Below, piece by piece: positions 54,122-64,000 of a stretch of DNA of 64,000 nt (positions within the stretch are counted from its first letter, which is position 1; every line of letters begins with the position of its first letter). The notes beneath the pieces are model-generated. The model saw nothing but the letters and a program-made list of their open reading frames with translations, was not told the DNA's origin and did not search any database. Origin of the DNA: Azonexus sp. (GTDB lineage: Bacteria > Pseudomonadota > Gammaproteobacteria > Burkholderiales > Rhodocyclaceae); assembly GCA_017983615.1 (NCBI GenBank), contig JAGOBB010000003.1, positions 173,156 to 237,155 of the forward strand. Direction: 5' to 3'. Made by a program: the position numbers and the translations under genes.

Positions 54122-55164
54122 AACAGCTCGACTTCGCCCTTGGCGACTTCCTTGGCGGCGAGTTTGCCGTCGGCGACCAGCTTTTCATAGCACTCGACCC
54201 GGTTGCGGCCGTTGCGCTTGGCGTAATAGAGCGCTTCGTCGGCCCGATCAATTGCATCGGTCGGCGTGTCATTGGGCAGTAGTTCGCTGAAGCCGATGCT
54301 GACCGTGACATGGCCGACTCGGCTGAATATCTGGGTCTCGACCGTCTTGCGGAAGCGTTCCAGCGTGGCAATGGCGAATTCCTGTTCGGTCGGCTGAAGC
54401 AACGCGACGAATTCCTCGCCGCCGAAACGGAAGAGTTGGTCGTCAAAACGGAAGGAATGGCGCATGGCCTGGGCGAGCAGGATCAGGACCTCGTCGCCGA
54501 TCAGGTGCCCGAAATCGTCATTGACCCGCTTGAAGTGGTCGATGTCGCAAACGGCCAGCCAGTGCGTGCCTTCCGGCTTGCCGTGGCGGCGGCTGGGCGT
54601 GCTCCCCGAGTAGCCCTGCATTTCGTCAGTCGCAGCACGACCGAGCAATTCGAACAGATGCTTGTCGAAGGTCTTGCGGCTGGCCAGCCCGGTCAGGGTA
54701 TCGGCCTCGCCGTAGTCAAGCAGGGCGATGTGGTTGCCGAAATACTCGATCAGGCCCATCAGCGTGACGCGCTGGTCAGCCGAAAACTCTTCTGAAAGGG
54801 ACAGGTCGATCAGATAGACGGGTTCATCGAGCCGGATGACGGGGAATACGATGCGATGCGAGCCGTCCTCGAGTATGTCGAGGACGACAGACATTTCCTT
54901 GCGGCAGCGATTGAGCAGAGGATCTCGGTCGATCGCCTGGCAATAGTCCCGGTCGGGCAGATAGGCATTGCGCAGGAACTGGCCATTGGGCCCGGCGCCG
55001 GCACAGGCGAAAACCACGGTCTTCTTGCCGCCGGCGTAGCAGCGGTAGATGGTCAGGCGCTGGGGATGGAATAGATCGAGCAAGGTATCGACCATGGCCG
55101 AGTTGATCTCGGTGCGGTCTCGACGCGCCGAAATCTGGACTACATGGCTGATCAGTTCAAGCAT
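54118..55164 (-). CDS. Diguanylate cyclase
   Basis: The 348-residue protein has a GAF-like or other soluble sensor part (about 1-150) and a C-terminal GGDEF-type domain with the active motif GGEEF in FRFGGEEFVALL, a preceding DIDHFKRVNDDFGH, and the DEALYYAKRNGRNRV end. It makes cyclic di-GMP. No membrane helix is visible, so it acts in the cytoplasm. It is convergent with amiC, with the stops overlapping by four bases. Confidence 0.93.
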   Translation of the reverse strand: MLELISHVVQISARRDRTEINSAMVDTLLDLFHPQRLTIYRCYAGGKKTVVFACAGAGPNGQFLRNAYLPDRDYCQAIDRDPLLNRCRKEMSVVLDILEDGSHRIVFPVIRLDEPVYLIDLSLSEEFSADQRVTLMGLIEYFGNHIALLDYGEADTLTGLASRKTFDKHLFELLGRAATDEMQGYSGSTPSRRHGKPEGTHWLAVCDIDHFKRVNDDFGHLIGDEVLILLAQAMRHSFRFDDQLFRFGGEEFVALLQPTEQEFAIATLERFRKTVETQIFSRVGHVTVSIGFSELLPNDTPTDAIDRADEALYYAKRNGRNRVECYEKLVADGKLAAKEVAKGEVELF

Positions 55165-55328
55165 CGAATGGCGGTGGCATTAGTTTTGTCAATCTCGATA
55201 ATTATAGCGAAAACGGGATTGCCATGTTTGACAGATTATTCGCGCCCTGGCAAGGGTCAGGGATCGTTCCGGTATCCGTCAATGCCCTTAGATCGTTATA
55301 ATTCAACGTTTTTCTTGCCAGTCTGCCC

Positions 55329-56249
55329 ATGCGCGTCTTTCGCGGCTATTCGCGTCCTATTCCTGTTCCTGTTGTGCTCGCCATCGGCAACTTCGATGGC
55401 GTGCATCTTGGGCACGCGGCCTTGCTCCGACGCCTCTCCGAAGTGGCCCGAGATGGCGAATTGGTCCCAATCGTGCTGACTTTCGAGCCGCATCCGCGCG
55501 AATTTTTTGCGCCGGCCTCGGCGCCGGCCCGCCTGACGACATTGCGCGAGAAGCTGGAGTTGCTGGCGGAGTGTGGTGCGACGCATACGATGATCTGTCC
55601 GTTCAACGCCGCTTTCGCCGGGCTCTCGGCCGACGAATTCATCGAGCAGGTGCTGGTGCAGGGCTGTCGGGTTCAGCATTTGATCATTGGCGATGATTTC
55701 CGCTTTGGTCGCGGCCGTACGGGCGATTTCAGCCTCCTGCAGGCAGCCGGCCAGCGCTTCGGCTTTACCGTCGAGGCAATGGGCAGCGTGACGGTCGACG
55801 GCGAGCGGGTGTCGAGTTCGGCGGTCCGTCAGGCGCTGGCAACGGGTGACATGGCTTGCGCCGCGCGTCTGCTTGGCCGGCCCTACATGATCGACGGCCA
55901 GGTGTCGCATGGCGACAAGGTCGGACGGCAACTCGGCTTCGCGACGGCCAATATCCGCATCCGCCACAATCCGCTGCCGATGACTGGTGTTTTTGCCGTC
56001 GAAGTGCGCGGGCTGGGTGAGCAGCCGCTGCCCGGCGTTGCCAATCTCGGCATCCGGCCGACGGTTGGCGGTACGCGGCCCTTGCTGGAAGTGCATCTGT
56101 TTGATTTTGACCGCGACATCTACGGCGCGCACATTTCGGTTCGTTTTGTGCACAAGTTGCGCGACGAGCAACGTTTTCCCAATTTCGATGCCCTCAAGGC
56201 GCAGATCGCGGCAGACGCCGCGGCCGCCCGGGCCTACTTCAAGCTGTGA
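55329..56249 (+). CDS. ribF: Bifunctional riboflavin kinase / FMN adenylyltransferase
   Basis: RibF turns riboflavin into FMN and FAD. The 306-residue protein has the nucleotidyltransferase start GNFDGVHLGHAALLRRL and FEPHPREFF, a DDFRFGRGRTGDF loop, and the C-terminal kinase domain with GRQLGFATANIRI. It is the first gene of the row ribF-ileS-lspA-fkpB-ispH, a classic gene order. Confidence 0.97.
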   Translation: MRVFRGYSRPIPVPVVLAIGNFDGVHLGHAALLRRLSEVARDGELVPIVLTFEPHPREFFAPASAPARLTTLREKLELLAECGATHTMICPFNAAFAGLSADEFIEQVLVQGCRVQHLIIGDDFRFGRGRTGDFSLLQAAGQRFGFTVEAMGSVTVDGERVSSSAVRQALATGDMACAARLLGRPYMIDGQVSHGDKVGRQLGFATANIRIRHNPLPMTGVFAVEVRGLGEQPLPGVANLGIRPTVGGTRPLLEVHLFDFDRDIYGAHISVRFVHKLRDEQRFPNFDALKAQIAADAAAARAYFKL

Positions 56250-56258
56250 GCACGCAAA

Positions 56259-59049
<2,791 letters not shown>

Positions 59050-59057
<8 letters not shown>

Positions 59058-59532
59058 GGCGGCACACTGGTATGCGCTGGCCGGGGTCATCATCGTCCTC
59101 GACCAGTTGAGCAAGTGGCTGGTGCTGGAGAACATCCGCTTCGGCGAGACGATCTACGTCGCGCCGTTCTGGAACTGGGTGCTAACCTTCAATCCCGGCG
59201 CCGCCTTCAGCTTCCTGGCCGACCAGCCGGGCTGGCAGCGCTGGCTGTTCACGGCGCTGGCGATCGGCATTTCCGGCTGGATCGCCGTCGTGCTCCGCCA
59301 GCATCCGCAGCAGAAGCTGCTCTCGCTGGCCCTGACGCTGGTCATGGGCGGCGCACTGGGCAACGTCATCGACCGTGTCCGCTTCGGCGCGGTCGTCGAT
59401 TTCATTCAATGGCATGCCGCCGGTTTCTACTGGCCGGCTTTCAACGTCGCCGATTCGGCGATCACGGTCGGCGCCATTTTGCTCGTCGTCGAGCAGCTGA
59501 CCCTAGCAAACAAGAAAGAAAATCCCCGATGA
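59050..59532 (+). CDS. lspA: Lipoprotein signal peptidase LspA
   Basis: LspA removes signal peptides from prolipoproteins after lipid addition. The 160-residue protein has four membrane helices and the catalytic aspartates in NVIDRV and FNVADSAI. It starts with GTG at 59050, inside the last codons of ileS. The stop overlaps the fkpB start (ATGA). Confidence 0.95.
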
Positions 59533-59960
59533 GCACCACCGTCCGTTCCGACAGCTTCCTGACCCTGCATTACCGGATCACCACGCTCGACGGCGAGGAA
59601 TTTCTGTCGACCTTCGACATGAGCCCGGCAACGCTGCAGATGGGTAGCGGCCAGCTGGCCGAAAATCTCGAATCGGTGCTGGTCGGCCTGCCGGCGCACG
59701 AGCGCTTCGTCTTCGAACTCGAGCCGGCGCAGGCCTTCGGCCAGCACAACGACCGCTTGGTCGAGCGCATCGCGCGTAGCGGATTGCCGGCTGAAATGGA
59801 ACTCAAGGAAAATTCCGTCGTCGAATTCACCGCGCCCAACGGCGGCACCTTCGCCGGTTTCCTGCGCGAGCTGGATGCCACGCACGCCCTGTTCGACTTC
59901 AACCACCCGATGGCCGGAAAAACGATCCGCTTCGAGGTGGAAATCATCGGAATCATGTAA
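59529..59960 (+). CDS. fkpB: FKBP-type peptidyl-prolyl isomerase, SlpA/FkpB type
   Basis: The 143-residue protein is an FKBP domain with an IF insertion typical of the SlyD/SlpA group, recognised by [20 protein letters not shown] and [12 protein letters not shown]. It lacks the metal-binding histidine tail of SlyD. It helps prolyl isomerisation in the cytoplasm. It overlaps lspA by four bases and ispH by one. Confidence 0.95.
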   Translation: MSTTVRSDSFLTLHYRITTLDGEEFLSTFDMSPATLQMGSGQLAENLESVLVGLPAHERFVFELEPAQAFGQHNDRLVERIARSGLPAEMELKENSVVEFTAPNGGTFAGFLRELDATHALFDFNHPMAGKTIRFEVEIIGIM

Positions 59961-60883
59961 TGGAAATCATCCTCGCCAACCCCCGCGGCTTCTGCGCCGG
60001 CGTCGAACGCGCCATCGCCATCGTCGAGCGGGCGCTGGAAAAATTCGGCGCCCCGATCTACGTCCGCCACGAAGTCGTGCACAACAAGTTCGTCTGCGAC
60101 GACCTGCGCGCCAAAGGGGCGGTGTTCATCGAGGAACTCGACGAAGTGCCGGCCGGCAGCACAGTCATCTTCAGCGCCCACGGCGTCTCCAAGGCAGTCC
60201 GTGCCGATGCCGAAGCGCGCGGGCTGAAAGTCTTCGATGCCACCTGCCCGCTGGTCACCAAGGTGCACGTCGAAGTCGGCAAGATGCGCAACCAGACCCG
60301 GGAAGTCGTCATGATCGGCCATAAGGGTCACCCCGAGGTCGAAGGAACGATGGGGCAGAGCGAGGCGGGGATGTACCTGGTCGAAACCGCCGAGGATGTT
60401 GCGAATCTGCAGGTCAATGACTCCGAACACCTGTCCTTCGTCACCCAGACCACGCTCTCCGTAGACGATGCCACCATCGTCATCGACGCCCTGAAGCAGC
60501 GCTTCCCGGATATCCAGGGGCCGAAAAAAGACGACATCTGCTACGCCACCCAGAACCGCCAGGACGCAGTCAAGGCGCTGGCCGAAACCTGCGATCTGGT
60601 CATTGTGGTTGGTAGCCCGAATAGCTCCAATTCACGCCGGCTGAAGGAAGTTGCGCTGGCTCGCGGAGTCGCGGCCTATCTGGTTGATGGCGCCGATGAG
60701 ATTGATGTGGCTTGGCTGGCCGGACGGCGGCGGGTTGGCGTAACGGCAGGAGCTTCGGCGCCAGATATTCTGGTTCAGCGCGTAGTTGACCGTATCCAGG
60801 TGTCGACAAATGCCTTGACTGTTCAACTTGAGGCAGTTGAGGAGGGAGTCTCCTTTCCCTTGCCAAAGGAACTGGCTACCTAG
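59960..60883 (+). CDS. ispH: 4-Hydroxy-3-methylbut-2-enyl diphosphate reductase
   Basis: IspH ends the non-mevalonate pathway, giving isopentenyl and dimethylallyl diphosphate. The 307-residue protein holds the three cysteines of its iron-sulfur cluster: [13 protein letters not shown] (Cys12), [11 protein letters not shown] and [11 protein letters not shown]. The substrate loop [11 protein letters not shown] is present. It shares its pathway with dxs and ispA at 40-43 kb. Confidence 0.98.
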   Translation: MEIILANPRGFCAGVERAIAIVERALEKFGAPIYVRHEVVHNKFVCDDLRAKGAVFIEELDEVPAGSTVIFSAHGVSKAVRADAEARGLKVFDATCPLVTKVHVEVGKMRNQTREVVMIGHKGHPEVEGTMGQSEAGMYLVETAEDVANLQVNDSEHLSFVTQTTLSVDDATIVIDALKQRFPDIQGPKKDDICYATQNRQDAVKALAETCDLVIVVGSPNSSNSRRLKEVALARGVAAYLVDGADEIDVAWLAGRRRVGVTAGASAPDILVQRVVDRIQVSTNALTVQLEAVEEGVSFPLPKELAT

Positions 60884-60903
60884 GTTAACAGAACCGTGGC
60901 GAG

Positions 60904-61593
60904 CTAGGTGGGGGAGGGCTTGGGCTTTTCCCGAATTGATAGCTCGATCAGAATCCTGCTTGGTACGGCAACGTGATTCAGCCTGGCGGGGATAAAACTT
61001 GCCAGCTTGGCCTGCTCGAGAACAATGCGCACAACCGATTCTGGAAGCGTGGTGTTGACTACAATCACGTTGTCCACCAAGCCTCTGTCACTGATCATGC
61101 ACTCGATAACAATTGAACCATCGACGTCAAATTTGGCTAGCGCTATTTCGAGGGGGCCGTCTCTTGCATCCAGGTTGTCGATGATTCTGGGGGGGCGATC
61201 CACTTCTTGACGTTCGAAGTAGCGCACAGGGGCGGCACGAGGTGTTTCGGTTTCAACAGCTGGTGATGACCTCCTGCTTGGATCGGTTGGCGTAGCAGTT
61301 GTCGATTCTGGGCCGGAATCAATGTCATTCGACCCCGCTTCAATGGGAGCGCTGCTTGTCGAAAGCTGACTGTTCAAGTTCTCAGGGAGGGTAAGCGTCG
61401 CAGGTATTGCCTGCCTGGGTCTAGTGGCATGGACGTACCCGCTCGGGGTTCTGTCCGCAAGTTCGTTGCAACAGAATAGCAAGACCCCAACATGAAGCAC
61501 CAGCGAAGTGGCGAGGGCGCCAGTGAAGCGCCAATAGCAGAAAAAAACGCCCCGGAAAGGGGCGTTTTTATGGGTAAGACAACGCCTATTCAA
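60904..61593 (-). CDS. TonB-like protein with C-terminal TonB domain
   Basis: The reading frame encodes a membrane helix (GALATSLVLHVGVLLFC), a Ser/Thr/Pro-rich linker, and a TonB-type end (FDVDGSIVIECMISDRGLVD, then SFIPARLNHVAVPSRILIEL). The start is uncertain: no ATG lies before the helix. A TTG at 61593 overlaps the pilus gene stop but would run through that gene's terminator; a GTG at 61500 falls inside the helix. No ExbB or ExbD is near. It may serve energy transfer or a stand-alone envelope function. Confidence 0.65.
   Translation of the reverse strand: MNRRCLTHKNAPFRGVFFCYWRFTGALATSLVLHVGVLLFCCNELADRTPSGYVHATRPRQAIPATLTLPENLNSQLSTSSAPIEAGSNDIDSGPESTTATPTDPSRRSSPAVETETPRAAPVRYFERQEVDRPPRIIDNLDARDGPLEIALAKFDVDGSIVIECMISDRGLVDNVIVVNTTLPESVVRIVLEQAKLASFIPARLNHVAVPSRILIELSIREKPKPSPT
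61541..61570 (-). terminator. Rho-independent terminator of the pilY1-like gene
   Basis: AAACGCCCC and GGGGCGTTT pair around five bases, with A and T runs on both sides. On the minus strand the T-run follows the stem, 16 bases after the pilus gene stop. Confidence 0.88.
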
Positions 61594-64000
61594 CAAGCTC
61601 TCGCCACATAAGCCGTCTTCCTGACTCGGCACCACCACTCCCCGGTGGCCTTTTTGGAATCTTGCGCGGGCTGCCGATTTTGCCATCGGCGGTCACCGGA
61701 ACCACCTTGAGCCCTTCCTTGGTCATGATCGCGGACATGCCGACAATCGGTGAGTCATAAGTGAATACGGATTGCTCGCCATCAACGCTTCCGCCGTTGA
61801 AATAGTCGATGAAGTAGAGGTTGCCCTTTCCTCCCGGCTCGCATTCGCTGGCCTCGGGGACAATACTGGCGACCACCAAGGTACCAACGACCAATTTGGC
61901 TTCGAGCGCGACGCGCTCCTTGTCGTCCAAGAGATTGATGAACCAGCCGCCATTGAGATTCCAGTCAACAGCGTTGGCGCTGAGTATGTTGTTGGTAATC
62001 GTCTGCTCGACCAGACTACTGATCGAAATCTCGCTCGTTCCGTTGTCCTTGACCCCGTAGATGGCTTGCTGCGTACTCAGGGAAAGATCGTCCTGGGACA
62101 AGTAGCGACCGGTGCCGAAATACAGCACCGTCTTGCCGCTGGCATCGGCAATCTCGGGTGCCACGGTGATCGGCTGGTTGCTGCCCAGGGCAATGATCCT
62201 GGTTGCCGTTCCGTTGAGCAGGTCAATACGCCAGAGGTTGCCCAACAGGTCTCCACCGTAGGCCAACGTGGCCGTATTGTCCGTTTCAAAAAACTGGACC
62301 CGCGGATTGATCTTGGCCAACCCGCTCGGCGTCGATACCGAGCCGCTACCCGTCGAAATTTGCTTGATCAGGCTTCCGCTGGCGGCATTGAGTACAAACA
62401 GCCGACCGATGCCGTCTGCGCTGGTGTACTTGCCGCCTTCCGGGATATTGTTGTATCCCGATGGCAACAGCACCGCCCAGGTTCCGTCGACCTTGGTGAC
62501 TGTCGCAGCGCCATAGCTGTAGCCCATATTAGGGTTTGTGTCGGCGGTGAAGCTCCACAGGTATTTGGGCGAAGTCGGGTTTGTGATGTCCAGCGCGAAG
62601 TAGCCGCGGCCTCCCTTGCCAAAAGCGCCAATAAGGATGGTTTTCCAGGTGCCGCCATCGTCAATGTCGGCAATCGTCAGCGGGCCATCGACGAAGTAGC
62701 GGTGGTTGGTGGTGTAATCCGCATCGGCGAGACGCCACATGTTAGGCATCACCATCGGCGGCACATAGGCCCAGCGTTCCTCGCCGGTCGTGGCGTTGAA
62801 TGCATGCAGCATGCCGTCGTTGGCCGAGACATAAACTGTGGGCGCCCGGTTTTCCTGGTCTTTCTTGAATGTAGCGTAACCGCTGTCGGCAAAGCTGTAG
62901 GGCGTCGCCTGCACGTAAACCGGTTGGGCGTGCACGATGTCGCCAAGCGTGGTGGTACGGTCGCGATACAGCCGGCTGTAGGTGCCGTACCCACCGTCCC
63001 GGTCCTGATCCTCGAAACGACTCTGACCACGAATATATTTCAGGAGATTTTCCTGCGTGCCATCGGTAATCTGGCTGGCCGACCAGTCGCTGTATTGGCT
63101 TAGCTGGTTGTTGTTGAAAAAGGCTTTTTGGGTTGCCGAGAGATTGCTGTATTCAAAACTGATCAGCGATGTGGCGTTCGACGTATAGATGGTTCGGGTA
63201 TCAGACAGGCCGTTGCTGGCAATTTTGCTATCCAGCAGTCCCGCTGCGTTCCAGGTCGTCGTGGTGGAGACATTGCCAGTTTCCGGATCAACGGTCTTGG
63301 CACTCAATTGACCATCCCAGGTGACCGTGTTGTAACTGGCGACGAAGAAGGCGTTATTTCCCTCAACAGGTTCCAGGCTGCTGGCCGCCGCTGCCGCGCC
63401 GGAGCCATTGGTTGCATCAATCGCACCGAGCGCGTTATTTAGGCCGTTTACTAGGGATTCCGGATTCTTGGCGCTCAGATAGGTCCCTCGACCATTGACG
63501 GCCGCATGCCAAAGATCATCGATGCGATCGAGATCCTCGGCATCGGTCGGATCGGGCCACGAGATCGTCTCCGCCTTGAGTTTGGCATAATCTCCGATAT
63601 TCGAGGTTTTGTATCCATCCTCGTAGACCAACGACCCATCTACGCCGAGGCCAATGGTGAAGGTGGTCATGTGTTGATGAGTGGCTAGATCATCTTCATT
63701 TAGTTTAGTCCCGGAAGCGGGAACGTTGTTTTCGCAGACGCCACAGCTACCCGGCCGCAGATCGGTATGGTAGTAATAATAGGCTAGGTCTGCCAGGGTA
63801 TTGGCTTTTGCCAGCTTGTCTTTGGAAGGCGGTGCTGCTGCCTTGTCCTGGTCGCCCACGAGCGTGGTGCCGTCTTCCTTGGTGGGCCCGTAAGTGGCCG
63901 TCACAGAATTCCAATAACCGTCAGTCGACAGCATCGTGAAATTTCGCTGACATGAATACTGGATTGGGTCGCTACCAATCTTGCCGGCATAGATTCTCCC
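61586..64000 (-). CDS. pilY1: PilY1-type type IV pilus adhesin/assembly protein, N-terminus beyond the window edge
   Basis: The frame stays open to the right edge, so the visible part is the C-terminal 804 residues or so. It has the PilY1/PilC landmarks YSCQRNFTMLSTDGYWN, a beta-propeller start VYVSANDGMLHAFNATTGEERWAYVPP, and LAYGGDLLGNLWRIDLLNG. These proteins sit at the pilus tip or outer membrane and help pilus extension, adhesion and in some species DNA uptake. The ATG at 63934 inside the frame is not the true start. Confidence 0.93.
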   Translation of the reverse strand, partial: GRIYAGKIGSDPIQYSCQRNFTMLSTDGYWNSVTATYGPTKEDGTTLVGDQDKAAAPPSKDKLAKANTLADLAYYYYHTDLRPGSCGVCENNVPASGTKLNEDDLATHQHMTTFTIGLGVDGSLVYEDGYKTSNIGDYAKLKAETISWPDPTDAEDLDRIDDLWHAAVNGRGTYLSAKNPESLVNGLNNALGAIDATNGSGAAAAASSLEPVEGNNAFFVASYNTVTWDGQLSAKTVDPETGNVSTTTTWNAAGLLDSKIASNGLSDTRTIYTSNATSLISFEYSNLSATQKAFFNNNQLSQYSDWSASQITDGTQENLLKYIRGQSRFEDQDRDGGYGTYSRLYRDRTTTLGDIVHAQPVYVQATPYSFADSGYATFKKDQENRAPTVYVSANDGMLHAFNATTGEERWAYVPPMVMPNMWRLADADYTTNHRYFVDGPLTIADIDDGGTWKTILIGAFGKGGRGYFALDITNPTSPKYLWSFTADTNPNMGYSYGAATVTKVDGTWAVLLPSGYNNIPEGGKYTSADGIGRLFVLNAASGSLIKQISTGSGSVSTPSGLAKINPRVQFFETDNTATLAYGGDLLGNLWRIDLLNGTATRIIALGSNQPITVAPEIADASGKTVLYFGTGRYLSQDDLSLSTQQAIYGVKDNGTSEISISSLVEQTITNNILSANAVDWNLNGGWFINLLDDKERVALEAKLVVGTLVVASIVPEASECEPGGKGNLYFIDYFNGGSVDGEQSVFTYDSPIVGMSAIMTKEGLKVVPVTADGKIGSPRKIPKRPPGSGGAESGRRLMWRELVE

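Noticed and set aside
60904-61686. A start at 61686 for the TonB-like gene
   Set aside because: It would place the first 30 codons within the end of the pilus gene and its terminator, and those residues do not resemble a TonB N-terminus.

Overview
The window looks like the chromosome of a GC-rich betaproteobacterium of the Rhodocyclales, close to Dechloromonas or Azonexus. I judge this from the protein families, the gene orders (rpsP-rimM-trmD-rplS; clpS-clpA; lptF-lptG; ribF-ileS-lspA-fkpB-ispH; ilvB-ilvN-ilvC-pssA-leuA; sigma factor-DUF3619-DUF3106-RDD) and the style of the proteins. No database search was possible. I see no tRNA or rRNA gene, CRISPR array, prophage or insertion sequence; most of the sequence is core genome.

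Layout. 1-2.6 kb: edge-truncated PAS sensor and the lrgAB pair. 2.8-9.8 kb: membrane-anchored Mrr-type nuclease, malate synthase (aceB), a divergent LysR regulator, small membrane proteins, a decayed cold-shock/Excalibur gene, and isocitrate lyase (aceA). 10-16.8 kb: rraA, clpA-clpS, a cold-shock gene, soxYZ, moaC, a BepA-like protease and a TusA-like protein. 16.9-24.3 kb: fused pabB-pabC, valS, holC, pepA. 24.4-28.4 kb: lptFG facing the sigma factor operon. 28.5-34.3 kb: branched-chain amino acid genes with pssA inserted. 34.3-43.1 kb: DUF2069, YihY, an unrecognised 503-residue protein, the rpsP operon, folE2, and dxs-ispA-xseB. 43.2-52.3 kb: Rieske oxygenase, EamA transporter, M50-TPR protease, SpoIIAA-like protein, sulfurtransferase, a PAS-GGDEF-EAL gene broken by an in-frame TGA, and queG. 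52.3-61 kb: tsaE, amiC, diguanylate cyclase, ribF, ileS, lspA, fkpB, ispH. 61-64 kb: a TonB-like protein and the C-terminal part of a PilY1-type pilus protein.

Main discovery. The 12-mer AATGCTACGGTC (complement GACCGTAGCATT) occurs exactly 11 times, where about 0.01 would be expected by chance. Six copies are intergenic and five lie inside conserved genes (pabB, valS, queG, ileS twice), in several reading frames. In most copies the core is followed on the same side by A-tracts centred about one and two helical turns away. This is the architecture of the Pasteurellaceae uptake signal sequence: a short core plus phased AT-rich blocks. I infer a candidate DNA-uptake-type sequence in this lineage. 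Both orientations occur (4 plus, 7 minus), and one copy forms an inverted pair with a degenerate copy that doubles as a transcription terminator. The type IV pilus protein at the right edge is compatible with pilus-based uptake but proves nothing by itself.

Other points: two genes are broken, pabB has no ordinary start codon for its conserved N-terminus, the EamA gene has a 7-bp tandem repeat instead of a ribosome binding site, and the ilvB leader can fold into two competing hairpins.
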